A stretch of 12,344 bases of DNA, from assembly GCA_036939355.1 (NCBI GenBank), contig JALLAP010000858.1, forward strand, positions 1 through 12,344. The letters run 5' to 3'. The translations under genes and the position numbers were made by a program. This DNA comes from Thalassiosira profunda. Its lineage: Eukaryota; Bacillariophyta; Thalassiosirophyceae; Thalassiosirales; Thalassiosiraceae. Each line of letters opens with the position of its first letter. Position 1 is the first letter of the stretch. The notes below the pieces were generated by a model. The model was given only the letters and a program-made list of their open reading frames with translations, was not told the DNA's origin and did no database searches. Shown here piece after piece: positions 1 to 7,843 of this stretch.

Positions 1-2127
1 GGCCGGGTATCTGCGCTGGAGGCCATGATGGGGTCTGCCCAAATAAGCGACGATGCGCACACGACGGTAAATGTGACCCCCGACCAACGCCGGGCCATTG
101 GTGGGCTTTCCTCGAACGTGAAGGGACTGATCCACTGCCTCAACCACCGCATTAAGGAGCAGCAAAGCAAGGTCCCGGTCACAACCGGCCGCCCGGATCG
201 TTCGTCGTTGCCGTCCGAGATCGAGGAAACCCGTGGCTCTACATCGCCCCCAAAGATGCGCAGCTCCGACGATCTCCTGGTGGGTCCGGAGCACCTGCGA
301 CGCAAGAGCAGCGGCCGGGCCACGGTGTTCTCGCGGAACATGTTCACCATACAGGACAGCACCGTTGCCCCCCTGCCGCAGGAGTTGCTGCGCGATTTGA
401 TGGAATCGGACAGTATAACGGCATCCAGGAGGGCGAAGAGGAAGACGGACCCGACGACTGCCTCCTACTTGGCGCATGAGTACGGTGGACTGGAGCTTCC
501 CAAAAAGTTCACTGTGCAAAACGAAGGGGCGAGGCGGCCGAGGATGACCATGAAGGAATTTTCCAAGGTGGTCTCGGACGCCAACTCCTTCGTCAGCATG
601 GTGAAAAGGCAAGGGAGCGTCGACAAGGACGAGCTCGAGTATCTGCCGCACGAATTTGCTCGCCTCGGATTGGAAGAGCGGCGAAAATTGGCAAAAATGC
701 TGCGCTGGGAGAATCTAAGGGAGTGGGGGTTCGACAGCTTCGAGGTCGATAGACTGAGTACCGTCACGAAGCAGGCTTTGATCAACAACGTTGGTATGTC
801 GCAGGGTAGTATTATTGAGGTCTTGGACTCCAGCAGCAGTCAGCGGGGTTTGGACTCCAGCGAGTGGTCAGGTGTGGATGCTACGAAGCAAGGGTGCCCC
901 TTAGTGCTGATTGGATGGGCGGTGCTTTCGTCGCCTTACTCACAGCTGGCAATGGCGAGGGATGTGAACGACAATGAAATGATGGAGAGTGCATGGGCGG
1001 CCATTAAGCAACGGGCAAATACAACGAGAGCAGCAATGGCAAGGAAAATGATTGAGAGCAAAGAGGATGGCACAGATAAGAAGTCTGCAGGTGGTGCCGG
1101 CGTTCCCACTACCGCTAGTGATGATGCCTGGAATGGAGGATACTTCGTCCCTGACGAGTTCGAGGTCTGCCCACGCGCCATAGCCAGCTTTCTCCGGCGA
1201 GTAGAGGCTGAATACTCGACGAGGTCTGTGAATCCGTACCACAACAATCTGCACGCAGCCGATGTTGTACAATCCACCCACGCTCTGATTCAAATGGGCG
1301 GCACGGATATGGAGATGGCGTACACGCCACTGGAGACATACTCGATCCTGCTGGCGGCGGCGTGCCACGACATCAGGCATCCTGGAACAAACAACAACTA
1401 CCAGGTCAATGCTCGCACTGAATTGTCGCTGATTTACAACGACAAGTCTGTTCTTGAGAACATGCACGCGAGCCGGGCCTCGTGCCTGTTGGAGGGGGTC
1501 GAGTTTGATGACTTGCAAGGAGGATCGGTGGAAGGCAATGGTGGAGACCACGCAATATTTGGCAAAATGACGAAGGAGCAGCGCGTATCCTTCCGGACGA
1601 GCTTGACGCGGGCCATTCTGTCTACGGACATGAGCAATCACTTCTGGGTGATGGCGAAGGTGAAGGGTTATGTCGAGGCATTGGAGGAAGAGATTGCGCT
1701 GGAGGAGAAGTCGCCGCCGCCATCTTTGTTGTCTCGCATTGGCGGCAAAAAGCACCACAAGTTGCGTGACAAGTTCCTTCCATTTCTTTTGCATCTGGCC
1801 GACATCAGCAACCCCGCCAAGCCACACGACATTTCCTTGGAGTGGACCAAAGGCGTGTACGACGAGTTCTTCCTGCAGGGTGACAAGGAGGCAGCAGAGG
1901 ACCTGCCCGTATCCCCGCTTTGTGATCGGTCCACAACGGTCCTGCCGGAGGCTCAGGTGGGCTTCATGAGGTTTGTCGTCCAGCCCGCATTTGAGCTCTT
2001 GGCGGAAATGATCCCAAAGGTCGAAGACGTTCTCTTGAGCGAACTGGAGAAGAATCTCGAGCATTGGGAGGCCGAAAAGGCAAAAGTGGCCCTGGACACA
2101 GAGAAGAAGACAGTGGAGGGGAGTTGA
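1..2127 (+). CDS. 3',5'-cyclic-nucleotide phosphodiesterase, C-terminal part (5' end outside window)
   Basis: Hydrolyses cAMP and/or cGMP to the 5'-monophosphate. The frame is open to base 1, so the first ATG (25) is probably internal; residues below count from it. The C-terminal half has the full class I PDE metal-binding set: the HNxxH box (H406, N407, H410), the HD box HDxxHPG (H448, D449, H452), a later Asp in an HLADISNP block (H590, D593), then a QGD...LP.SP..DR block and the nucleotide-clasping glutamine (Q644) in a QVGF context. The first roughly 230 residues are polar, low in complexity and unassigned; many protist PDEs carry membrane segments or sensor domains further upstream, which cannot be seen here. 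The stretch 794-871 starts GTATGT, ends in CAG, is 78 nt long and in frame, so it could be an unremoved intron; either reading keeps the frame. Substrate preference cannot be read from the sequence. The family call is very secure. Confidence 0.95.
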   Translation, partial: GRVSALEAMMGSAQISDDAHTTVNVTPDQRRAIGGLSSNVKGLIHCLNHRIKEQQSKVPVTTGRPDRSSLPSEIEETRGSTSPPKMRSSDDLLVGPEHLRRKSSGRATVFSRNMFTIQDSTVAPLPQELLRDLMESDSITASRRAKRKTDPTTASYLAHEYGGLELPKKFTVQNEGARRPRMTMKEFSKVVSDANSFVSMVKRQGSVDKDELEYLPHEFARLGLEERRKLAKMLRWENLREWGFDSFEVDRLSTVTKQALINNVGMSQGSIIEVLDSSSSQRGLDSSEWSGVDATKQGCPLVLIGWAVLSSPYSQLAMARDVNDNEMMESAWAAIKQRANTTRAAMARKMIESKEDGTDKKSAGGAGVPTTASDDAWNGGYFVPDEFEVCPRAIASFLRRVEAEYSTRSVNPYHNNLHAADVVQSTHALIQMGGTDMEMAYTPLETYSILLAAACHDIRHPGTNNNYQVNARTELSLIYNDKSVLENMHASRASCLLEGVEFDDLQGGSVEGNGGDHAIFGKMTKEQRVSFRTSLTRAILSTDMSNHFWVMAKVKGYVEALEEEIALEEKSPPPSLLSRIGGKKHHKLRDKFLPFLLHLADISNPAKPHDISLEWTKGVYDEFFLQGDKEAAEDLPVSPLCDRSTTVLPEAQVGFMRFVVQPAFELLAEMIPKVEDVLLSELEKNLEHWEAEKAKVALDTEKKTVEGS
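794..871 (+). other. possible in-frame intron in the phosphodiesterase gene
   Basis: A 78-nt stretch begins GTATGT and ends TGGTCAG. It is a multiple of three and has no stop, so the gene reads through with or without it. It encodes a Ser-rich segment placed just before the conserved start of the catalytic domain, where PDEs usually have no such insert. Removing it joins the flanking codons cleanly in phase 1. Undecided without transcript data. Confidence 0.35.
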
Positions 2128-2170
2128 AAGGAAGTTGACTGCAACTTCGCTTCTTGTCTAAATAAGGAGG

Positions 2171-4185
2171 TTATCTGGAAATTAAATGCCACAACATTAT
2201 GCCTCCGGTGACGCTGACATTCAGTGAGTCCACGCCGGCCTTCGTCGCTTGGCCGCCATCGCTGCCATCGTTTCCCACGCCACCAGGGATGCTCACGAAA
2301 CCGGTACATGCTCGTGCGACGAGGGTGCGCAGGCCTCGGCCCTCCGACCCCAGTACCAAAATCGTGGGGACGTCCGTTTCCACCTCGTTCAGATCGAAGC
2401 ATCGCTGTTCCTGCTCTTCGTTGTCACCGCTGTCATTTTCATCACCCTCATCGTCGCTGTCTCCGTCAAGATACCAGTTCTCGCTGTTGTCGGCCTCCGA
2501 AGCGACCGCGTTTCCACCTCCAACGTCCTTGGCCCCGCCCGGCACCTCCGCGGCCGCTCCCAATATCCTCCATCCGTCTTCGGCCGCGCCCTTGAGGAGC
2601 TTTGGCAAGTTTGAGGTAGAATAGATGGTCATGAATTCGAGGGCGCCCGCGCTGGCGGCGCTGACCGTCGGCGTCAACGGCGACGAGTTCTTCGAGCACA
2701 CGAGGATCCCAACCTGTCCTCCACCAATCGCATCGTCGAGGTCGTCGTCATCGAGAATGGCGGCCGGACCTTTTCCAAGGAAGAACGCCGATCTCATCAG
2801 GGCACCGAGGTTCTGCGGGTCCACCACTTCGTCCAGCGCCAGCCACACCCTCGGCCCCCTTTCATTCCCCGCCATTGGCAGCCGCCGCACCGGCTCGAAC
2901 TCCAGCCCCCCGCACCTTAGCACAAACCCCTGATGGGGCCGATTGCCGCACAGCGTGTTGAGGACGCCCTTGTCCACCTCCACCACGGGCAATTCGCTCT
3001 CCTTCGCCAGCGCCAGTATTTCTGCGGAGGCGTCCTTCTTGGCGTGGCTGCGGAACGAGCGCTTCGCGTCGTCGAACGCTCCCTCCTGGACGAAGAGATG
3101 GGGCGCGGGGAGGGCCTCGGGCTTGACCTTCTTTTTGTTGCCTTCCGCGGGCCCGGCCAGTTCCTCATCGATGGCGGCGAAGTCGACGTCGATGCCGTCC
3201 ACGTCCGACAGCCGATTCTGCAACTCCAACAAGTCCTCCTTGTCATCCACTTCCTCTGCGGGGTCGAAGTCGCGAATATCTGCCTTGAGGGCGTTCAACA
3301 CCGGCGCAATTCCATACAGGTGTTGGTATCCCGCATTCTCGATCAGCTTGAGGTTGATCTTCGCCGCGTCGGGTTTCCCCCGCTCCCTTCGGTCGTCCCT
3401 GCCGCGCCCTCCCCGTCCCCGGCCGCGGGAGTCGTCCCGGCGAAAATCCCCGCCCCGGCCTCGGCCGCGGGGCCGGTCGTACCCGCCCCGGCCCCGTCCG
3501 TCTCGCGGCTGTCTGTTTCCCCGACCGCCGCCTCTGCCTCTGTTTGGAGACGGCTGGTAGTCGCTGAACCAATCGTCGCCATCGTCGTCGTCCCATCCAC
3601 CCGAACTTCTTTGGTCACGACGCGACACCGAACGCTCCCTGTCAAAAGAATCCTCCTCGTCGTCGTACCAACTTCCCCCACCGCTGCTCTCGCCGCCCGA
3701 TGGCCGGCTCCGGCGGGCCGGACGCCGCTGCCGCGTGCCGCCGCCCGCTTCCGACGAGAATTTGGACGATGGAATGGCTGTGATAGAATGAAAGCGAAGG
3801 TTGGAAATGTTACGAAAGAGTGAGATTCCGCAACTTGGCAGCCATGCGTGTTGTTTGCTGGGCTGCAATTGCTCCTGACACAACAAGACACATCACATAT
3901 GTCATGTGTCCAAAACTCACCATCCCTCCGCTTGGGAGCGTCTTCCTCCCCCCACATCACCAAATTTGACCTTCGGTTCATCAGCGACGAAGCTGAGCTC
4001 CTTTTTGCAACTCTACCTATCGCAGCCCTGCCGCTGATGGCCCGGCGCGATCGCGTGATGGGGGCGAACTGCCAACCCATCACACCCACGCCATTTTGTG
4101 TCAGGATTGCTCCGCCGCGCGCGCCGCCGCGAAATGCCGAGGCCGCCGCCGCTAATATCATGGCAGCGGTGGAGGGGTGGCGCAT
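2171..4185 (-). CDS. MRM1-like TrmH/SpoU-family rRNA 2'-O-ribose methyltransferase, organelle-targeted, with Arg/Gly-rich insert
   Basis: Predicted AdoMet-dependent enzyme methylating a guanosine 2'-OH in large-subunit rRNA of a mitochondrion or plastid. Model: exons 4185-3921 and 3777-2171, about 623 residues. The long downstream frame has no ATG before its methyltransferase domain, so an upstream exon is needed. Splicing GTGAGT at 3920 to CACAG at 3778 joins the frames in phase 1 and adds an N-terminus rich in Ala, Arg and Ser with few acids, as in transit peptides. Residues about 165-222 are an RG/RGG-rich tract. The three SPOUT motifs are present: motif 1 with PQNLGALMRSA near residues 408-419, motif 2 with VLGSEGRGLR near 560-571, and motif 3 with NVSVTGG near 607-613. 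An acidic loop of about 40 residues sits before motif 2. It ends 43 nt from the convergent phosphodiesterase gene. A second in-frame ATG at 4161 is an alternative start. Family secure; compartment and exact start inferred. Confidence 0.88.
3778..3920 (-). other. intron of the MRM1-like gene
   Basis: On the minus strand it starts GTGAGT (3920) and ends TTCTATCACAG (3778), 143 nt. Among the AG sites in the vicinity it is the one that restores the frame between the transit-peptide exon and the methyltransferase exon. It contains a 24-nt near-perfect palindrome close to the donor. Confidence 0.7.
3887..3910. repeat. 24-nt near-perfect palindrome inside the MRM1-like intron
   Basis: The two 12-nt halves are reverse complements except for one mismatched pair, centred on CATATG. 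It lies about 10 nt downstream of the intron's 5' splice site. It could be a dimeric protein-binding site in DNA or a hairpin in the pre-mRNA. It may also be chance. Confidence 0.6.
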
Positions 4186-4474
4186 CGTCCTTCGAGGTTG
4201 GGATGGGGCCGCCGCCAACTTGATGGCAGAGATTGGTTGGCGAAAAAGAGGCTCGCTACTGTCCGAAACTATCCTAACGAAAAGGACAGGTAGATAGGAC
4301 ACTACGCGAACAGCTCTAGAGCAAGGCGAAATGAGGAACGGGGGAGGAAGGCGGTTGGCGAGGCCCTCAACCTCTAGCGGCCCGGTGCTTGTTCTATCGC
4401 TGCGCGGGTGATAGAATGGGCGTCGTCTGTGGGTGATATCGCCTTGTCATTCTGCGGGTAATTTTGACAAAATA
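4186..4474. promoter_or_regulatory. shared divergent intergenic region between the methyltransferase and MYND/IQ genes
   Basis: This 289-nt stretch separates two divergent start codons, so it should hold both promoters and 5' leaders. No clear TATA box is visible. A 7-bp inverted repeat (TTCTATC at 4392-4398, GATAGAA at 4410-4416) with an 11-nt spacer lies about 60 nt upstream of the MYND/IQ ATG. The promoter role follows from the layout, not from a recognised element. Confidence 0.4.
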
Positions 4475-5919
4475 ATGGGCGGAGGCGCCGACGCGAGGAA
4501 ATGCGAGGGCTGCGGATCCTCCGGGGGGGAGAAGCGGAAGTTGTTGGAATGCGGTGGTTGCGCCGCATCGTTCTTCTGCTCGACGGCGTGCCAACGCAAT
4601 GCGTGGGCGTCTCATAAGAAGCTCTGCCGCAAGAGGCGGAGAGCTACGATTGCAATTCAGTCCGCCTGGAGGGGCTGGAGCGCCCGCAGGAGGGGAAATC
4701 TCCTGAACGGGGACGGGGAGGTGTGCGAGGTGTGCGGCAAGTCGGCGCCGGAGGGGAGGCAGCTGGGCGTCTGCGACGGTTGCAAGTTGTCGCTGTTCTG
4801 TTCCCGACCCTGTCAACGCAGGGGATGGAAGGATGGTCACAAAAGCATATGCCGGCAGCGCCAGAGGGCCGCCGCGAAAATCCAAGGGGCCTGGAGACCC
4901 CACTGTCGACGACAGAGGGCCGCGGTGCAAATCCAATGCGCCTGGAGGCGGGCACTGGCGAGGAGGCGCCAAACTCGCCAATGCACAGCCGCAACTGCCA
5001 TTCAGTCCGTCTACAGGGGCTGGGTCGCCCGCAGGACGGGAAAACTTGCGGCATTGCACCGCGGGGAGGTGTGCGAAGTGTGCGGCGAGCCGGCGCCGGA
5101 GGGGAGGAAGCTGGGCGAGTGCGATGACTGCCAGTTGTCGCTGTTCGTCTGCTCCAAAGCTTGCAAGAAGAAGATACGGAAGATGCACAAACGCATGTGC
5201 CTCCATCGACAAAGGGCCGCCGCGAAAATACAAGGGGCCTGGAGACGGAGGTGCACGCCTGTTTGCGACACTATTCTGGTGTGCAGCCTTGGCGTGTTGC
5301 TTTACCACACCTGGGATGGAATCAACGGGCTCGATAGGTTGTCGGGGCTCGTTATTGTCTTTGGCCTCTTAACTGAGCTCTGCCGCCGTGGAGGCTGCCC
5401 ATATGTGGCCACCTTCGGTTTTATCTACCAGGGATGGGGGTTCCGGCATCCTCTTCTGGATTGCATTTGCCTTTGTGTGGGGGGAACTGGCCAAACTTCG
5501 GCACACAGTAAGGCTGCAAAGAGCAATGATTCGCGCATTGGGGAATCGCGCGTGGGGNACTGGCCAAACTTCGGCACACAGTAAGGCTGCAAAGAGCAAT
5601 GATTCGCGCATTGGGGAATCGCGCGTGGGGCTTCCACTCGATTGGCGTTGTCATTTCTCTGCATATCTTGTTTTGGCTGTGCGGAAAAAAGCCAATTTCC
5701 AGTATCGCCAATTGGCTGGTCTTTGTATTTGGTTGGTCGGAAGTAGAGTGCAATACCTATTCTCGGAAATTCTTCCGTCAACTTTCGATGGGAACGATTC
5801 GCTGCATTAATTTTGTGGGTTGTTGGAGTGGTTATCTACGTGAATGGGCGCGCTCAGAGGTCAAGAGAGAAAGAACCAAGCTACGGGCGCGCTACAGAGC
5901 CAGGCGCATGAAGACATGA
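4475..5919 (+). CDS. MYND zinc-finger / IQ-motif protein with C-terminal hydrophobic segments (frame disturbed in this assembly)
   Basis: Start at ATG 4475; the frame upstream has no other ATG. Three MYND fingers (C-x2-C...C-x2-C...C-x3-C...H-x3-C) lie at C10-C51, C84-C126 and C200-C242 with all eight ligands. MYND fingers bind proline-rich peptides in partner proteins. Five IQ cores, which bind calmodulin in other proteins, begin at I61, I136, I153, I176 and I252. After residue 260 come several hydrophobic segments and a basic tail ending at the stop in 5917-5919. This C-terminus is split between two frames: one up to about 5373-5440, the other after it. No consensus donor lies there; a 181-nt GT-AG candidate (5251-5431, donor GTGCAC) would restore the frame but delete two hydrophobic segments, so a single-base error near the G run at 5436-5440 seems likelier. 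The duplication around N 5558 must also be collapsed. The corrected protein would be about 456 residues. Function unknown; a calcium/calmodulin-responsive membrane scaffold is an inference. Confidence 0.78.
4670..5247 (+). repeat. internal duplication of an IQ-MYND-IQ unit, period about 116 codons (348 nt)
   Basis: Fingers two and three and the IQ motif after each lie exactly 116 residues apart (C84/C200 and I136/I252). The finger-opening DNA and the 40-nt stretches at about 4858-4898 and 5207-5247 are nearly identical. The preceding IQ motifs (I61, I176) also match, at 115 residues. The extra IQ at I153 falls between the units. This points to a fairly recent in-frame tandem duplication. Confidence 0.75.
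5486..5630. repeat. exact 72-nt direct duplication flanking a single N (unmerged contig overlap)
   Basis: Bases 5486-5557 and 5559-5630 are identical and N 5558 lies between them. Removing one copy and the N (73 nt) joins the hydrophobic reading frame upstream of the N to the frame that runs to the stop at 5919. It is an assembly join, not a biological repeat. Confidence 0.93.
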
Positions 5920-6102
5920 TTGGTGCAACGTAGGATAAGTTCAAGCGATCGAGAACACTCAGGCTTCTTTTGACTTGCTAGCATGTTACTGACCTGTACG
6001 CATAACTTTGAGTTGCGATTGCCCAGTCGCAGATTTTTGCAGAAACTGCATGCAGCTTTGCTGGCCTCTCACCGCCCGCCTCCGAGCTCACAATTCTACG
6101 CG

Positions 6103-6672
6103 ATGAACCGGGTAACGCGGGCCCTCGCCCGCGCGTCGGCGATGGACGGCGGCGGCAGCGATGAAGAGGATGGCCTCAGCGCCAGCCGCCAATCGAATAG
6201 TGTTGGCGCCATCAAACGCGGTGCCTATCCGCCGGACCCGCGGGACGATCCGTCCTCGGGCGTCAACCGATTCTTGGACGCGAGCAAACCGATGCGGACG
6301 TCCGATTCCTACTTCTACTCCCTGGAATTGCAGCCGTACAAGATACGGAGGGAAAGGGTTGTTATGGGTGAGGTGAAGTGCGCGTGAGATGTGCACGTGA
6401 TGTGTTCTCAACCCACACCGCCTTCTTTGACAGTCGCCGAGGCGTACAGTATCTTTGGAGCGCTCTTCCTCAACGGCGTGTGGTTCATTTGGGAGTACGG
6501 CAACAGCACCCCCTTCTTCTCCCTCGCGGCACTCGAAGATTTGCTCGTTCACCTCGACTTGGTCTCCGGAAACGTAACTAGAAAGAGTCGGATTGTACCG
6601 AAGCCCCCGATGCAACCATCAGGACGACGTCTGGGCGGAATACGACTCGTCAGTGATCTTTGGTGGGGTTGA
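6103..6672 (+). CDS. small two-exon protein of unknown function with one possible membrane segment
   Basis: I do not recognise the family. Exons 6103-6367 and 6434-6672 give 167 residues. The intron starts GTGAGG, ends CTTTGACAG, and is phase 1; unspliced, the frame stops shortly after the donor. The N-terminal third is Ser/Asp/Gly-rich and probably disordered. An aromatic, charged stretch just before the splice leads into about 18 mostly hydrophobic residues (AYSIFGALFLNGVWFIW) that could cross a membrane once. The end is polar and basic. An in-frame upstream ATG at 5983 would add 40 residues; 6103 was preferred because it begins a basic, mildly amphipathic stretch. The stop lies 39 nt from the end of the convergent Myb gene. 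Spliced structure fairly secure; function unknown. Confidence 0.6.
6368..6433 (+). other. intron of the small unknown gene
   Basis: 66 nt, GTGAGG at the donor and a pyrimidine-rich TTCTTTGACAG at the acceptor. It contains an in-frame stop and splices in phase 1 into a long open hydrophobic exon. Confidence 0.75.
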
Positions 6673-6711
6673 TTGTGACTAATTTTGCGTTTCTCTCCAA
6701 CGAATGCATCT

Positions 6712-7275
6712 CTACTCTCCTCCCACGAGGCCCGCGCGGTACAACCACCCCCAGCGTTTCTTGATCTCGTCCGACAGACGGCCCGCGCCCAGTTCGGCCG
6801 CGATGAGCGTCCAATTGTTCCCGTGTTGGGCCTGCATGCTGCCGATTGCCTCGTCTTCTTCGATGGTCCAAACCCGTTCTTGGCGACGAGCCTTTTTCTT
6901 CGCCCGCTTCGCTTTCCTTGGACCGGGCTGAGCGTTCCGTCTCTGGTCGTACTCTCGCTTCTTTCGCTTCTGCTCCGCCTCCTTCTCTGCATCGAGCGAC
7001 GAGCGAGCCGCCTTCCGCGTCGCAGCCACCGCACTGCCATGGGGCGCCGTCTGCTTCGATTTGGTGGGCGTCAAAATGTTTTTGATGAGAGCCTCCATTT
7101 CTGGGGTGATAGTGCTGACGCTGTCCGGGATATCTCCATTCAGCGCAGATGACAATGCATACCCAACCCCTTCCCCGCAGTGCTTCCCCTCCAGGATTGA
7201 CAGTGCATCATACTTCCTCATGTTTAGGCGGCTCGCAATCGTACCGCCATCGACGGCACTGGTAGAGCGGGACAT
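6712..7275 (-). CDS. Myb/SANT-domain protein, probable nuclear DNA- or chromatin-binding factor
   Basis: 187 residues from a true ATG at 7275. The C-terminal 54 residues form one Myb/SANT repeat with the three regularly spaced tryptophans (W136, W155, W175), an acidic EED after the first Trp and the GNNW turn. Residues about 97-133 are very rich in Lys and Arg, consistent with a nuclear localisation signal and possibly nucleic-acid contacts. The N-terminal part is a short acidic/neutral region without recognised domain. Single-repeat Myb proteins act as transcription factors, telomere-binding proteins or chromatin subunits; nothing here selects among these. No intron is required. M19 is an alternative start. 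It is convergent with the small unknown gene on its left and lies downstream of another probable minus-strand gene. Confidence 0.82.
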   Translation of the reverse strand: MSRSTSAVDGGTIASRLNMRKYDALSILEGKHCGEGVGYALSSALNGDIPDSVSTITPEMEALIKNILTPTKSKQTAPHGSAVAATRKAARSSLDAEKEAEQKRKKREYDQRRNAQPGPRKAKRAKKKARRQERVWTIEEDEAIGSMQAQHGNNWTLIAAELGAGRLSDEIKKRWGWLYRAGLVGGE

Positions 7276-7444
7276 GGCTGCCGCGAAGAGGGCGTCGTGC
7301 GTCGCGTCTCACGCGCGTGATGTGGATGTGGTGTGCTCGGTGCCACGCCAAAGCAGAAGCGACGGGTGGACGCCGGCGCCAATCGATAGATTGTGCGCAG
7401 AGGCGTCGCTCCGCGAGGCCGCGTGCCGGGTCGACGGTTGGGCG

Positions 7445-7843
7445 TCATCGTTGTTGCTGTCGCGATTCTTTCGCAAGCAGCCAAGGTGATGTTTTGCAAA
7501 AGGCGGAGAGGGCCGAAAAGTCCAGATCCGCCAAAAAATCTTTGTTCAGAGCCACACAATCCACAGAGAATGGAAGATTGCAGGTGGCAAGCGAAACAGC
7601 GAAGCGTTCCTCCCTCCACATAACCAACGGCGGTGACACCACGTCAACAATGTCCTGTCGCCTTTCCTATGTTCTCTATCCCCAGGGCGAACGTGCGTTT
7701 GCCTTTCGCGCTGCCCAGTTCAAATGGAGGGCGGCAAACACATCCAACAAAGGAATTGATGCATTGATGTCTGATGTGCGAATCCAACGTCCCTTTCCGA
7801 GCGCTTTCTTCCGAGGGCCCTCTCCGCCTGGTATTTGAATCAT
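7445..7843 (-). CDS. probable small minus-strand gene of unknown function, exon joins uncertain
   Basis: The best-supported part is 7654-7445, 69 codons to a TGA, with coding-like codon choice and globular-looking sequence (a CNLPFSVDCVALN segment, ending KTSPWLLAKE). It is preceded by a GCGACAG acceptor and has an in-frame TAG just upstream, so it is likely a last exon. The same frame is open again from ATG 7843 to 7679, with a SIPLLDVFAALHLNWAARK segment that also looks real. Two in-frame introns could connect them: GT-AG 7741-7655 (87 nt, donor GTGTTT) or GC-AG 7702-7655 (48 nt), giving about 103 or 116 residues. A second frame running from ATG 7964 could reach the last exon if a base were wrong. 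A plus-strand reading of this region exists too. I do not recognise the protein. Confidence 0.42.

Noticed and set aside
940..2064. Long minus-strand open frame (374 codons) opposite the phosphodiesterase
   Set aside because: It lies wholly antisense to a well-conserved catalytic domain. Its product is Arg/Leu/His-rich with no recognisable motif, as expected of a shadow of a high-GC gene.
2933..3823. Plus-strand open frame (296 codons) opposite the methyltransferase
   Set aside because: Antisense to the MRM1-like gene and its RGG tract. The Pro/Ala/Val-rich C-terminus is just the complement of Arg/Gly codons.
4394..5308. Minus-strand open frame (304 codons) with repeated Pro/Leu-rich blocks
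   Set aside because: It mirrors the MYND/IQ repeats on the other strand, where all zinc ligands are ordered correctly.
7780..7800. Possible tRNA T-arm-like stretch (GCGAATCC)
   Set aside because: No matching acceptor stem, anticodon arm or D arm around it on either strand.
7274..7838. Spliced plus-strand gene starting at ATG 7274
   Set aside because: Possible but not listed as a gene: its start codon overlaps that of the divergent Myb gene, its donor (GTGATG) is weaker than those used elsewhere here, and the opposite strand has a better coding pattern.
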